Assembly (NCBI RefSeq): GCF_002954325.1
Contig: NZ_MQVX01000001.1
Location: forward strand, 1,975,383 to 2,039,382
DNA from: Aureicoccus marinus
GTDB lineage: Bacteria; Bacteroidota; Bacteroidia; Flavobacteriales; Flavobacteriaceae
Reading direction: 5' to 3'
DNA length: 64,000 nucleotides
Part shown: piece after piece, positions 34,400 through 44,084 of the stretch
Numbering within the stretch: position 1 is the stretch's first letter
Layout: the number at the start of each line of letters is the position of its first letter
Translations under genes and position numbers: made by a program
The notes under the pieces: model-generated
The model's input: only the letters and a program-made list of their open reading frames with translations
What the model was told of the DNA's origin: nothing
The model's database searches: none

Positions 34400-36106
34400 A
34401 TGATGACCTTCTTGCATTTCTGCTCGGGAGCAGATACCGATATCCTTAGAAATTGTTCCAACTCCGAAAAGTACAAATACGCTGGTATAGGTGCGGTTGT
34501 GCTCTTCACTGCTATCATGGCCGCCATCTCAGCGAGTTATGCCCTTTTCACCATTTTTGAAAACCAAATAACCGCCGTCGGTTTTGGACTGATCTGGGGT
34601 CTGATGATCTTCAACCTGGATCGATTTATCCTCACGACCTTGAAGCGTCGCGGAGTACTCGCGGAAGGACGTACAGCCGAGTATATTCACGAGCAGGCGA
34701 ACCGCAGTATCGTCATGGGCCAAGTCCAGTCCCCTGAAAAAAGAACGCGTTACCAGAGCATTCCGATCATGCAAGCGACACCTCGTCTGCTTTTGGCCGT
34801 GGTCATCGCCATTGTGATCTCGAAACCTTTGGAAATGAAAATTTTCGAGAAGGAGATTGATCAAATCATTCTGGAAGAGCAAAATGCGCTGAGTCTGTCT
34901 AACCGCGATCAAATCGGAAGCCTCTACAACCCTCAGATTGAGGCAATGAGTGCAGAGGTAGTTCGCCTACGTGACGAGATCACGGCAAAAGAAATAGAGA
35001 ATAACGAACTCTATGCCACCTATATCGCGGAAGCAGAAGGACGCGCTGGTACTGGTTTATTAGGCAAAGGGCCCGTTTACAAAGAAAAGCGTGAAAAACA
35101 TGACGCTTCCTTGGCAGCGCTTCAAGCGCTTAAAGTCAGCAACGGAGAAAAAATAGCTTCTCTCGAGACGCAAATCGCCAGCTTGCAAGGCGAGTACGAA
35201 ACGGCGGTCGCGAGTACACAACCTGTGATTGACAATGTGGATGGTCTTATGGCGAGATTAAGCGCTTTAAACAAGTTACCTCAACTTCCTTCGATGTTCA
35301 TCATGCTGTTGTTCCTCATCATCGAGACCGCACCGATCATCGCTAAATTATTAGCGCCAGCTGGAGAGTACGAAGATCGCCTGGCCAATGCGGAAGACGA
35401 GAAATTGGCTGTTCTTCAGTTTGATCGCATGAAAAACAAAATCTATGCCGATATCAAATTGGCCGATTGGCACCTTTTAAACCAACAGGATCTGCCTCGC
35501 CAAGAAAAGATCAGCAGAACCCTTGATTTCTTCGAGAACTACAACCGCATTACCGAAAAGGACCAAGAAAAGGTGCATCCCCTGCACAACACCCGCAATG
35601 ACCGTGGCGATGATGGGGATATTCCTGAATACCGTCAGCCTCCTGCTCCGGTTGATCCTTCTCCGGATGTCGTCGTTCCACTCATCACCGAGGATGACTT
35701 TGTACCGCTTAAGTCGGGTGGAGCTACCCAAGAAGAATGGGATGCAGCCCTAGATAATACGCGCAACGAGCAACTGGAAAAAGAATACCAGGAACTTGGA
35801 AAAGAATTTGGAGATACGATCCGCTTAAATAACGCCATTATCCAAAAGGCCAAAGAGGAAGAAGAATCCCGCAAAGACAGAGAGGTTACTGACCGCGAGC
35901 AAGAAATGCGTTTCGCAGATATCAACGATAAGCCGGCGACCTCTAAAGTGATCGATCCTTTGACTCTGGAAGTAAAATGGACAGACCACAACGATTCATC
36001 TGAAGAAATTGGGCCTTCAATTAATCAGTTTTACCGCGAAATGCGGAACCACAGAATTCGCAGAAACAACGGAAATATCTTTGGTGAAGACACCGCAGAA
36101 GATTAA
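34400..36106 (+). CDS. DUF4407-family membrane protein (copy 2)
   Basis: 568 residues, uninterrupted. MTFLHFCSGADTDILRNCSNSEKYKY is the family start, followed by TM1-TM2, TM3 with RLLLAVVIAIVISKPLEMKIFEKEI, a periplasmic helical region (about 165-295) ending LPSMFIMLLFLIIETAPIIAKLL (TM4), then an acidic cytoplasmic tail with no coiled-coil like that of copy 1. It shares about the first 320 residues in order with copy 1; the tails differ. Tandem copies suggest local duplication followed by tail divergence. It ends at a bidirectional terminator shared with rfbD. Confidence 0.85.
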   Translation: MMTFLHFCSGADTDILRNCSNSEKYKYAGIGAVVLFTAIMAAISASYALFTIFENQITAVGFGLIWGLMIFNLDRFILTTLKRRGVLAEGRTAEYIHEQANRSIVMGQVQSPEKRTRYQSIPIMQATPRLLLAVVIAIVISKPLEMKIFEKEIDQIILEEQNALSLSNRDQIGSLYNPQIEAMSAEVVRLRDEITAKEIENNELYATYIAEAEGRAGTGLLGKGPVYKEKREKHDASLAALQALKVSNGEKIASLETQIASLQGEYETAVASTQPVIDNVDGLMARLSALNKLPQLPSMFIMLLFLIIETAPIIAKLLAPAGEYEDRLANAEDEKLAVLQFDRMKNKIYADIKLADWHLLNQQDLPRQEKISRTLDFFENYNRITEKDQEKVHPLHNTRNDRGDDGDIPEYRQPPAPVDPSPDVVVPLITEDDFVPLKSGGATQEEWDAALDNTRNEQLEKEYQELGKEFGDTIRLNNAIIQKAKEEEESRKDREVTDREQEMRFADINDKPATSKVIDPLTLEVKWTDHNDSSEEIGPSINQFYREMRNHRIRRNNGNIFGEDTAED

Positions 36107-36125
36107 TCGTGGTTTCTGATGAATG

Positions 36126-36154
36126 AAAAAGCCGCCCGATGGGCGGCTTTTTTT
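36126..36154. terminator. Bidirectional terminator between DUF4407 and rfbD
   Basis: A perfect 7-bp GCCGCCC / GGGCGGC stem (36131-36137, 36141-36147, loop GAT) extended by AAA/TTT, with A on the left and seven T on the right. It separates convergent genes. Confidence 0.9.
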
Positions 36155-37019
36155 ATGATTCAATTTCTTGTAAAGCCTTTACGGCTTGCTTCAGGCTATC
36201 TCGCCAGTGCGGCACCTCTATAGAGAATTGTTCCTTGATTTTGGTCTTATCCAGTACACTGTAATTCGGTCTTCTCGCCGGAGTGGGATAAGAAGAGGAG
36301 CGAATAGGCTTTACGTTCACCTCAATCGAGGCCTCTTCAAAAATCGCTTTGGCAAAATCATACCAACTGGCGACCCCTTCGTTGCTGTAGTTGTAAATAC
36401 CGTATTCTATACTGTGCGCTTCGATCAGGTGCAAAATCACCGCCGCTAAATCAAGGGCGTAGGTCGGTGTTCCGACCTGATCATACACAACCGAGAGCTC
36501 ATCCTTTTCGGCCCCTAAGCGCATCATGGTTTTCATAAAATTACTTCCGTACTCGGAATACAACCAAGAAGTTCTCAGGATAAAGTGCTCCTCTAAATTA
36601 CTGATGATGGCGCGCTCTCCCTTGTACTTGGTATCTCCATAGAAGCCCAGTGGACGAGCTACATCCTCTTCGGAATAAGGGGTATTTTGAAAACCGTCAA
36701 AGACAAAATCGGTACTGATGTGAATGAGTACCGTACTGTTTTGGTGGCAACCCAACGCCAGATTACGAGCTCCGTTCACATTGACTTGGTGAGCCAAATC
36801 GGTATCGGATTCAGCCTTATCAACGTGGGTAAAGGCGGCGCAATTGATGCAATAGGCATATTCGTTATTACCGAGGATTTCGCTGACCGCTTCAAAATCG
36901 GTAACGTCCAGTTCTTTGTTGTTCTTAAAATCGGCTTCCCAGTTCTTTCCTTGGTCTTGAAGCAAACGACCCAAGGCCTGAGCCAGTTGTCCGTTACCTC
37001 CGGTGATTAAAACTTTCAT
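36153..37019 (-). CDS. rfbD: dTDP-4-dehydrorhamnose reductase
   Basis: 288 residues. Last enzyme of dTDP-L-rhamnose synthesis. The N-terminal GGNGQLAQALGRLL NAD(P)-binding loop, FDGFQNTPYSEED (family block), and the SDR catalytic pair in PLGFYGDTKYKGE (YxxxK) are seen. Final gene of the rfbBACD operon, 16 bases after rfbC, ending at the terminator shared with the DUF4407 gene. Confidence 0.94.
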   Translation of the reverse strand: MKVLITGGNGQLAQALGRLLQDQGKNWEADFKNNKELDVTDFEAVSEILGNNEYAYCINCAAFTHVDKAESDTDLAHQVNVNGARNLALGCHQNSTVLIHISTDFVFDGFQNTPYSEEDVARPLGFYGDTKYKGERAIISNLEEHFILRTSWLYSEYGSNFMKTMMRLGAEKDELSVVYDQVGTPTYALDLAAVILHLIEAHSIEYGIYNYSNEGVASWYDFAKAIFEEASIEVNVKPIRSSSYPTPARRPNYSVLDKTKIKEQFSIEVPHWRDSLKQAVKALQEIES

Positions 37020-37035
37020 CGTGTAATACTTAGGA

Positions 37036-37584
37036 TTAGACCAGGGTAGATTCTGAGTACGCAGGCAGCTGTAAATCTTTTTCAGAAAGGATCAGTTCAT
37101 GGTCTTCGAGCAACCAGTCAATTCCAAAGGTGGAGTCGTTGTAAATAATCCCTCCTTCGGCTTCTTTGTTGTAAAAATTATCACACTTATAGGAGAAAAT
37201 GGCTTTTTCAGACAGGGTGATGAATCCGTGGGCACAGCCTCGCGGAATATACATTTGCTTGCGATTCTCTGAAGAGAGAATATGGGTGACCACCTGCCCA
37301 AAGCTTTTAGAACCATTACGCAAATCCACAGCGACATCCATCACTTCGCCTTGCAGTACTTGAACCAGTTTGGCTTGAGCGTATTGGCCGGTCTGAAAAT
37401 GCAGACCTCTTAAAACTCCTCGGACGGATTTGGACTGATTGTCCTGCACAAAGAAGGGCTTGGCTCCCGTCAGGAGTTCAAATTTTTCTTGGTTGAAGCT
37501 TTCAAAGAAGTAGCCGCGCTCGTCTTCGAACACTTTGGGTTCGATGACAAAACATCCTTCAATTTTTGTTTTAGTGACTTTCAT
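37036..37584 (-). CDS. rfbC: dTDP-4-dehydrorhamnose 3,5-epimerase
   Basis: 182 residues, cupin-fold. GVLRGLHFQTGQYAQAKLVQVLQGEVMDVAVDLRNGS contains the catalytic His of the family, and PRGCAHGFITLSEKAIF the second conserved block. The C-terminal segment FGIDW is also typical. It performs the double epimerisation at C3 and C5. It lies between rfbA and rfbD, both at 16 bases. Confidence 0.95.
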   Translation of the reverse strand: MKVTKTKIEGCFVIEPKVFEDERGYFFESFNQEKFELLTGAKPFFVQDNQSKSVRGVLRGLHFQTGQYAQAKLVQVLQGEVMDVAVDLRNGSKSFGQVVTHILSSENRKQMYIPRGCAHGFITLSEKAIFSYKCDNFYNKEAEGGIIYNDSTFGIDWLLEDHELILSEKDLQLPAYSESTLV

Positions 37585-37600
37585 GAATCTTTCATTACAA

Positions 37601-38461
37601 CTACAATAAGACTTCTAACAAGCGGTTACTGTATCCGCTCTTCAAGAAAGGCTCTGTTAATTTTTGAAACTGCTTTTTGGTGATATACCCCATCTTATAG
37701 GCCGCAGACTCGATGGCACCGATCTTCTGACCTTGGCGCTCTTCAATCACTTGAACAAATTGAGCTGCTTGCATCAAAGAAGTGAATGTACCGGTATCCA
37801 GCCAGGCCGTACCGCGGTCCATGATACTCACCTGCAGCTTGCCTCTTTTGAGGTAAACCTTGTTAATGTCGGTGATTTCCAGTTCTCCCCGAGCACTGGG
37901 TTCGATGGAGCGGGCGATATCCACCACTTCATTATCATAGAAGTAAATCCCCGGAACGGCGTAATTGGACTTGGGCTCTTCCGGTTTTTCTTCAATAGAA
38001 ATAGCTTTGCCCTGCTCATCGAATTCAACGACTCCGTAACGCTCTGGGTCATTGACGTGGTAAGCGTAAATGATTCCCCCATCCGGATCGTTGTTCGATT
38101 GCAAGAGCGTATCAAGACCAGCCCCATAGAAGATATTATCGCCAAGGATCAGAGCAACTTTATCGTCTCCGATAAAATCAGCACCGATTAAAAAGGCTTC
38201 AGCCAATCCCTTGGGTTCCTCCTGTACGGCATACTCAAATCGGCAACCGTATTTGCGGCCATCTCCCAGTAGCTTTTGGAAAAGAGGGAGGTGTTCAGGA
38301 GTTGAAATAATAAGGATTTCCCAAATCCCTGCCTCCATTAAAGTAGACAGTGGATAGTAAATCATGGGTTTATCGTAAACCGGCATCAATTGCTTGCTCA
38401 CCGCTAGGGTGATCGGGTATAAACGGGTACCAGATCCCCCGGCTAAAATGATTCCTTTCAT
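37601..38461 (-). CDS. rfbA: Glucose-1-phosphate thymidylyltransferase
   Basis: 286 residues, the usual RfbA length. It makes dTDP-glucose from dTTP and glucose-1-phosphate. [13 protein letters not shown] (7-19) is the nucleotide-binding pyrophosphorylase signature, with [17 protein letters not shown] following and [12 protein letters not shown] (Mg-binding Asp) near 105. [28 protein letters not shown] near the end is characteristic. It follows rfbB by 28 bases. Confidence 0.96.
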   Translation of the reverse strand: MKGIILAGGSGTRLYPITLAVSKQLMPVYDKPMIYYPLSTLMEAGIWEILIISTPEHLPLFQKLLGDGRKYGCRFEYAVQEEPKGLAEAFLIGADFIGDDKVALILGDNIFYGAGLDTLLQSNNDPDGGIIYAYHVNDPERYGVVEFDEQGKAISIEEKPEEPKSNYAVPGIYFYDNEVVDIARSIEPSARGELEITDINKVYLKRGKLQVSIMDRGTAWLDTGTFTSLMQAAQFVQVIEERQGQKIGAIESAAYKMGYITKKQFQKLTEPFLKSGYSNRLLEVLL

Positions 38462-38489
38462 CTGTTTTGTCTTAAACTTTGTAATTGGA

Positions 38490-39527
38490 TTAAGCTAAAC
38501 TTGAATTACTCTTTGCCTTGAACTTATTTAGGTACCAGTCAATGGTCTTTTCAATTCCAGTTTCAAAGTTCTCGTCGGCTTTCCAACCCAGTTCATTTTC
38601 AATCTTTATGGCATCGATAGCATACCGGAAGTCATGTCCGGCTCGGTCTTTCACAAAGGTAATCTGATCCTTATAAGAGGCACCACTATCTTTGGGATGC
38701 TTTTGTTCCAAGATTTCACAGATTTTATTCGCGATGTAGAGGTTGTTCCTTTCGTTGCGTCCTCCAATATTGTAGGTTTCACCAGACACTCCGTTTTGGT
38801 AAGCCAAATCAATTCCTTTGCAGTGGTCCAAAACATACAACCAGTCACGTACATTTTTACCGTCTCCATAAATTGGAATATCTTCTCCGCTCAACGCCTT
38901 GAGAATAATCGTTGGGATCAACTTTTCATTGTGCTGTTTAGGACCGTAATTATTAGAACAATTGGTCGTCACCACATTCAATCCAAAGGTGTGGTGATAG
39001 CTCCTAACTATAAAATCAGAAGAGGCTTTAGAGGCGCTATAAGGACTATTCGGTGCGTAAGGAGTGGTCTCCTGGAATAGACCTTCCTCCCCTAATGTGC
39101 CGTAGACCTCATCTGTTGAAATATGGAGAAAACGAGCATTCTTAAAGGCTTCTTTGTAAATACCCGGGCTGATCATCCACCATTTTTTAGCGACGTCTAT
39201 CAGGTTAAAAGTTCCTATAATATTGGTCTGCATAAAGGCGTCCGGATTGGCGATAGAATTATCCACATGAGACTCTGCTGCAAAGTGAATCACCCCTTTG
39301 AAATCGTATTTTTCAAAAAGCAATTCTACCGTCGATCGATCCACAATATCTCCCTTGATGAAGGTGTAATTGGGGTTGTTTTCCACTTCCTTTAAATTGG
39401 ACAGATTCCCCGCATAAGTGAGAGCATCCAAATTCACCAATTGAATGTTGGGGTGGGTTTCCAAAAAATACGGAATAAAGTTCGACCCAATAAAGCCCGC
39501 TCCGCCGGTAACAAGTATTGCATCCAT
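38490..39527 (-). CDS. rfbB: dTDP-glucose 4,6-dehydratase
   Basis: 345 residues. It converts dTDP-glucose to dTDP-4-keto-6-deoxyglucose with bound [22 protein letters not shown] (4-22) is the NAD loop; [13 protein letters not shown] (Thr-Asp-Glu active-site triad) near 137 and [17 protein letters not shown] (YxxxK) near 165 complete the site. First gene of the rfbBACD operon. Upstream lies the EPS-type promoter described at 39556-39618. Confidence 0.96.
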   Translation of the reverse strand: MDAILVTGGAGFIGSNFIPYFLETHPNIQLVNLDALTYAGNLSNLKEVENNPNYTFIKGDIVDRSTVELLFEKYDFKGVIHFAAESHVDNSIANPDAFMQTNIIGTFNLIDVAKKWWMISPGIYKEAFKNARFLHISTDEVYGTLGEEGLFQETTPYAPNSPYSASKASSDFIVRSYHHTFGLNVVTTNCSNNYGPKQHNEKLIPTIILKALSGEDIPIYGDGKNVRDWLYVLDHCKGIDLAYQNGVSGETYNIGGRNERNNLYIANKICEILEQKHPKDSGASYKDQITFVKDRAGHDFRYAIDAIKIENELGWKADENFETGIEKTIDWYLNKFKAKSNSSLA

Positions 39528-39555
39528 GTTTAAGAGTATGTTAATTTTCTTATTG

Positions 39556-39618
39556 TAAATATAATCTTACAAATAAGCCTCTTTGAATAATTGTTGTCAT
39601 CCACTAAGAAAGCGTGGT
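39556..39618 (-). promoter_or_regulatory. EPS-class promoter of rfbBACD with ACAAC operator
   Basis: On the minus strand: ACAACAAT at 39597-39590, exactly 27 bases, ATATTTAC (register TATATTTA, 39563-39556). A weaker copy ACCACG lies exactly 21 bp upstream (39618-39613). No TTTG at -33. The start should be near 39549, with a leader of about 22 bases. The same layout is found at ugd and at the head of the EPS locus. Confidence 0.6.
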
Positions 39619-39798
39619 TATCTTCTTCAAAATAAGATATTTCACCTAAACCTCGGGAGAATTGTGATGGATTTAGCAGGTTTGCGCCCATTTTCCAGAA
39701 ACCCAAGCCCAGTAACAATTCTGTATAGATCAATGGTGAAAGACCCGTAGCAAGAACTTCAGCTTTTTCTTACTTTCGTATGAGAAAATCGCCAACCT

Positions 39799-40944
39799 AT
39801 GTCCAACTCGCCAAAGGAAACCCCTTACATTCTTGCCATTGATGATGAACAGCTCAATTTGGAGTTGATCCGCTTCATCTTGGAACGTCACGGCTTTAAG
39901 TATTCGGGGACCAGCGATGACGAAAAAGTATTTGTCATGTTGGAAGAAAGACTACCCGACTTGATTCTGTTGGATATTGTTATGCCACGTGTTGACGGAT
40001 ATAAACTCTGCCAAAAGATTAAATCCTATGATCGTTACCGGGATATACCCGTGATCTTCCTGACCGGGAAAGTACAGGTCAAAGATAAGGTCAAGGGTTT
40101 CGAAGTAGGCGGCGTAGATTACGTTACCAAACCCTTTAATGAACAGGAGCTCCTTGCCCGGATTAAAACCCACATCGAACTGGTCAACGCTCGAAAGCAA
40201 ATTGAATTACAGGCCGAAAACCTGCAGCGATCAAACCAATTAAAAGACCGGATGTTTTCTATAATCGGCCATGACTTGCGTTCCCCATTGAGTGCAGCTA
40301 AACTCAAAATGGATTTTTTGATGCGGGGAATTATCGATCCCAAAGCCCCGGAATTTCTCGATGATACGGTATTTGGTTTGCTAAAAACCATGGATGAAGC
40401 CCTTAACCTTCTCCAAAACTTGTTGGGTTGGGCCAAGTCCGAAAGTGGTCAAATGAAGGTCATTACCGAGCCTCTGCAATTGAAGGATATCGCGGATCAG
40501 ACTATTCGGCTTTTAAAAATGGCCAGTGATCACAAGAAGATAGAAATTACCAACGAGGTTCCAGAAGATCTTTACGTAGAAGCTGACATGAACATGATTA
40601 AAACTGTCCTTCGCAATCTGGTATCCAACGCCATCAAGTTTACCCCGGCCGATGGAAAGATTCGTATCAGGAGTGTTCAACAAGCTGACCGGGTACATGT
40701 ACAGATAATAGATACCGGCCCAGGTATCAGCAAAGCAGACATTAAAAAGATCCTGGATACCGAAGAACACTTTAGCAAACTCGGAACAGACAAAGAGCCT
40801 GGGACAGGCTTGGGCGTGGCTTTGTGCCAGGCCTTTATAGCACAACACGAAGGACAAATGCGTATTGACAGTGTACCTGGTAAGGGGAGTTCGTTTTCTT
40901 TTGATTTAGCTAAGAGTAAAAGGGAACAGGTACTCAGGCCTTAA
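39799..40944 (+). CDS. Receiver-histidine kinase hybrid
   Basis: 381 residues. An N-terminal receiver domain (about 10-125, phosphoacceptor D59 in LILLDIVMP, with switch residues TG and K111) is fused to a HisKA domain with His 158 in FSIIGHDLRSPLSAAK and an ATPase domain with N, G1 (DTGPGISK) and G2 (GTGLGVALCQAFI) boxes. There is no TM or PAS domain, so it is a soluble kinase whose activity is set by phosphorylation of its own receiver. The only plus-strand gene inside the EPS locus, its stop overlaps that of the convergent glycosyltransferase. Its target is not evident; EPS control is a guess from location. Confidence 0.9.
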   Translation: MSNSPKETPYILAIDDEQLNLELIRFILERHGFKYSGTSDDEKVFVMLEERLPDLILLDIVMPRVDGYKLCQKIKSYDRYRDIPVIFLTGKVQVKDKVKGFEVGGVDYVTKPFNEQELLARIKTHIELVNARKQIELQAENLQRSNQLKDRMFSIIGHDLRSPLSAAKLKMDFLMRGIIDPKAPEFLDDTVFGLLKTMDEALNLLQNLLGWAKSESGQMKVITEPLQLKDIADQTIRLLKMASDHKKIEITNEVPEDLYVEADMNMIKTVLRNLVSNAIKFTPADGKIRIRSVQQADRVHVQIIDTGPGISKADIKKILDTEEHFSKLGTDKEPGTGLGVALCQAFIAQHEGQMRIDSVPGKGSSFSFDLAKSKREQVLRP

Positions 40945-42155
40945 ATCTCTGCTGAAGAGTTTAAATCACCGCGTCTGGCCCGTTCCCAATTGACCGATTG
41001 GTCACGTTTCATATACCGAATAAACCCTAGGTATACCGACAAATTCATAATGAAAAAATAATAAGGCACAAAGAGAGCCTTCAAACGTAGCTCTTTTCGC
41101 TCGAGTAACCAGCCTATTAGGGAAAGAGTATAAAATAAAATCTGGCCCAAGAGGAGCATGTTATAGATCTCAAAATGAAATAAACCTTCATCCAAAGCCA
41201 AAAAAATATTAATTGGAATGACCAGCAGCAATAACAAGGGAGTCAAAATCCAACGAAGAACACGATGGGATATATACTGAAAAGATAAGGTTCGGTATTT
41301 GAAAACATTTAGCAGGGAACGCAGGCGAACAATAGATTGAATACCACCAGCAGAAATGCGAATTTTACGTTTTATTTCTTCATGTATATCAGCTGATGCT
41401 GATTCCATGGCATAGGCTTCGGAACTGTATTGTATGGTATAACCCGACATTGCAATACGTAAAGAGATTATAAAGTCGTCCAATAAAGTGTCGGGCTCAA
41501 CTTCTTGCCATAAATGAGTACGAATTCCAAAAAGTTCACCCGCTGCCCCGACCACTGAACACAACTCAGCGTCCCATTTTTTAAGCTGTGATTCGTATTT
41601 CCAATAGAGCCCCTCACCCGCTCCGGCAGCAGCATCGGCTGATTTATTATAAATTCTTTTTTCTCCTGAAACACAACCTACTTTTTCCTTGCTAAACAAC
41701 TTGACAATTTCACGAATAGACTGTTTAGACAGTTCGGTATTGGCATCAGAGAAAATTACAATGGGAGTCTTTACAAATTGCATTCCACGATTCATTGCAG
41801 CAATCTTACCCTTGCGCTCAGGAATATGGTAAACCTCAACATCTTGGTACATGCGCAAAAGATCGGGAGTACCATCATCGGAACCATCGGTCACCCATAT
41901 CTGTTGAACTTTTTCCGCAGGATAATCAAGGGAGCGGCTGTTTGCCACTTTTCTACTTACAAATTCCTTTTCATTGAAAGCTGGGACAAATAGCGTCACT
42001 TGGGGCTCATAATTCTCCTGGTGCTCTTCGGAGTGATTATCAAAGAATCGTCTCTTTATATTGACGAGCAAGTAAAGAAGGACACCATATCCTATATAAG
42101 AATAGAAAATAATGAAGATGGACAACCAAAAAATTACTTCAAGATTAAAAATCAT
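40941..42155 (-). CDS. Membrane-bound family 2 glycosyltransferase
   Basis: 404 residues. N-terminal TM, then GT-A fold: VTLFVPAFNEKEFVSRKVAN, WVTDGSDDGTPDLL (nucleotide-binding Asp), FSDANTELS (DxD-like), and LLDDFIISLRIAMSGY for the catalytic base region. Several C-terminal TM helices follow. This is the processive-like layout of synthases such as hyaluronan or cellulose synthase, but QxxRW is not obvious (KRKIRISAGGIQSI at its place), so a single-addition enzyme is possible. It is the last gene of the ugd unit. Confidence 0.87.
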   Translation of the reverse strand: MIFNLEVIFWLSIFIIFYSYIGYGVLLYLLVNIKRRFFDNHSEEHQENYEPQVTLFVPAFNEKEFVSRKVANSRSLDYPAEKVQQIWVTDGSDDGTPDLLRMYQDVEVYHIPERKGKIAAMNRGMQFVKTPIVIFSDANTELSKQSIREIVKLFSKEKVGCVSGEKRIYNKSADAAAGAGEGLYWKYESQLKKWDAELCSVVGAAGELFGIRTHLWQEVEPDTLLDDFIISLRIAMSGYTIQYSSEAYAMESASADIHEEIKRKIRISAGGIQSIVRLRSLLNVFKYRTLSFQYISHRVLRWILTPLLLLLVIPINIFLALDEGLFHFEIYNMLLLGQILFYTLSLIGWLLERKELRLKALFVPYYFFIMNLSVYLGFIRYMKRDQSVNWERARRGDLNSSAEI

Positions 42156-42222
42156 CCCTAGATAGTTTATGTTAAGCTTTATATTCTATGCGTTGACCCT
42201 TATTTTTTCTTTTAACTAGAGG

Positions 42223-43125
42223 TCAAAAGATTTGTGAAAAGGGAGTGTTGATCAATGGAAGTAAAATAAATACCAAAAGAAAAAAACAGGAAAAATGAGT
42301 CAGCCTACCGTCTTCTGTAGATTGCATAAAGCCTAATAAAGCAAGGACTATTGCAAAACCGGCAACCGTGGCTATCGGATATGTAGTGACCATAAAAACA
42401 ACCAACAAAATATTGCGGTACTTTGATAGCAGAAAACGTTTAGGCAGTAGAAATGATATCCCGATCAAACCCTCAAGAAAAATGGTCCAGTAAGTAAGAA
42501 AATGTGCTATCTCCATAATATTACTGGGCACAAGAATCGCAAAAGAATCCGATGGGTTCATCGATCCTCCCACCAGATTTTTTAGATTGGATTCATTTAA
42601 TAAAAGTTGATCCTTGCTTAGGTCTCCAATTAACGAGAGTATTCCGAAGAATCTGGCATCGGTGGATAGGGTGAATTTAAAAAATGACGCATCGAGAAAC
42701 TCAGGAGCCAAGAACTTTCCAGCGGTGGCAAAAAGGAAACACAATCCGATTATAACTTTTGACTGGTGGCGAATATTCGAAAAAATTCCAACCCTGTCTT
42801 TCATAAAAAAAGAGGCCGTAATCCCCAGCAAAGCGTAGGCATAAACATGTTTATGATTAGGTACATAGATCACCAAGTCAAGAATTAGGTAAACAAAACA
42901 AACAATCCCAGTGAGAGCCAACCAGTAGTATTTATTGTTCAAAATTTTGTGGAATAGAATTCCGGGTACCAAAACGACAGGCATGAACACCCGCAAATAA
43001 ATAGTCTCGTTCATATAAAGAAGAAGTAATACTAAAGTCATCTTCAGAAAGAGATTTAAAATGTGATCAGTTGTACTTAAACCGAGGTATTGATCTATGA
43101 AGGAAACGATTTTTTTAAAAGTCAT
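42223..43125 (-). CDS. Polytopic membrane protein of the EPS locus
   Basis: 300 residues with about eight hydrophobic segments and no enzyme motif that I can name. The order of helices and position next to a DCC-family thiol-disulfide protein recall HTTM-type membrane proteins, which often pair with DCC proteins in Bacteroidota, but the resemblance is only general. It lies 14 bases after the small TM protein gene. The start at 43125 (MTFKKIVSFIDQYLG) gives a soluble amphipathic N-terminus. Confidence 0.65.
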   Translation of the reverse strand: MTFKKIVSFIDQYLGLSTTDHILNLFLKMTLVLLLLYMNETIYLRVFMPVVLVPGILFHKILNNKYYWLALTGIVCFVYLILDLVIYVPNHKHVYAYALLGITASFFMKDRVGIFSNIRHQSKVIIGLCFLFATAGKFLAPEFLDASFFKFTLSTDARFFGILSLIGDLSKDQLLLNESNLKNLVGGSMNPSDSFAILVPSNIMEIAHFLTYWTIFLEGLIGISFLLPKRFLLSKYRNILLVVFMVTTYPIATVAGFAIVLALLGFMQSTEDGRLTHFSCFFLLVFILLPLINTPFSQIF

Positions 43126-43139
43126 AACACGGTTACATT

Positions 43140-43621
43140 TTATTCATTTATACTCATTGAGGTGACCTCAGTGAGATTAACTGAATCTGAGGTCTGATCG
43201 AAATCTATTCTATAAACCAAGAATGATTTGATATTTCTGTTGGAGATAGAAGGAACGATACCTTCTTTATTGAGACGAATCTGATCCTTCTCTTCATCGT
43301 AGTACCATGAAAATCCATGAATCTTTTTCATGATTTGGTCCATCCTTTGTGTAGAGGGAAGAATACGAACCATTTGATCCTCGTATTCAAATTCTGGGAA
43401 GTTTCGGAGATTCACAAAGTAGATTTTGTCTTCATATTCAATTTCAAAACCACTTACGCGGTAAAGCATTTTATCGATTTCGCCAAACATCCGCATGCCC
43501 CCTCCCATCCAGCTGTCTAGATTTTCTTTTTGTTGGAGGTAAATATTTCTGAAGAAAAAAATGTCATAACGACGGCAACCAAGTATTTAGGGAGCAACTT
43601 TGAACTGATTGAAATATTCAT
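43140..43621 (-). CDS. Small membrane-anchored protein of the EPS locus, frame broken
   Basis: Reconstructed 160 residues. ATG 43621 reads MNISISSKLLPKYLVAVVM, then an eighth T in the T7 run (43555-43561) is required to reach the frame RNIYLQQKENLDSWMGGGMRMFGEIDK and on to the stop at 43140. Result: an N-terminal TM helix (about 12-27) and a globular domain. Without repair, the downstream frame has only an internal ATG (43508) starting in the middle of the GGGMRMF block, and sequence upstream of it still reads as coding. No family recognised; codes for a partner of its DCC and polytopic neighbours, I infer. Confidence 0.65.
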
Positions 43622-43643
43622 GGTTTTAAGGATTAGGATTATT

Positions 43644-44084
43644 TCATATGAATTGGCGGGCCTCCTCTACACTAGGAAGACGACAGGATTGTTTTTTACC
43701 GAAGAAACGATATCGGTTTAACGCAATAAAAACATAGGCAAGATCACGAATTACTCGGGGAAACAGCAGCAAAAACCGAGCGATAAACCGCTTTCGTTTT
43801 CCGAGTTTCTGCATAATCTTTAGTACAGCAGTTGACTGGCTATAGAGTACTTTTTTTTCTAAAAAGTAAATGGTAGTCATCCCCTGGGTTGGATTTACGT
43901 CATACGGCTTCAAAAGATTTTCTGCTGTTTGAGACTGTAATGAGGTGTAGAAAATTTGTTTGTTTTTGTCATGACGAATGACAAAATCTATAAAGGCATT
44001 ACAAAGGTTACAAACCCCATCAAAGAATACTACACAACTCTTATCCTCTGGTTTTACGGCATCATCAATTCCTATTTTTTTCAT
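43644..44084 (-). CDS. DCC-family thiol-disulfide oxidoreductase-like protein (DUF393)
   Basis: 146 residues. [24 protein letters not shown] has the CxxC of the DCC (DUF393) thioredoxin-like family, followed by [15 protein letters not shown] and the [11 protein letters not shown] segment, the family's two other conserved blocks. These proteins are thought to act in redox chemistry of unknown partners. Its ATG overlaps the acyltransferase stop by 4 bases (ATGA). It is part of the ugd-led EPS unit. Confidence 0.85.
   Translation of the reverse strand: MKKIGIDDAVKPEDKSCVVFFDGVCNLCNAFIDFVIRHDKNKQIFYTSLQSQTAENLLKPYDVNPTQGMTTIYFLEKKVLYSQSTAVLKIMQKLGKRKRFIARFLLLFPRVIRDLAYVFIALNRYRFFGKKQSCRLPSVEEARQFI

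Noticed and set aside
39530-39733. Minus-strand 67-codon frame upstream of rfbB
   Set aside because: It covers the EPS-class promoter and has low-complexity, non-conserved sequence.
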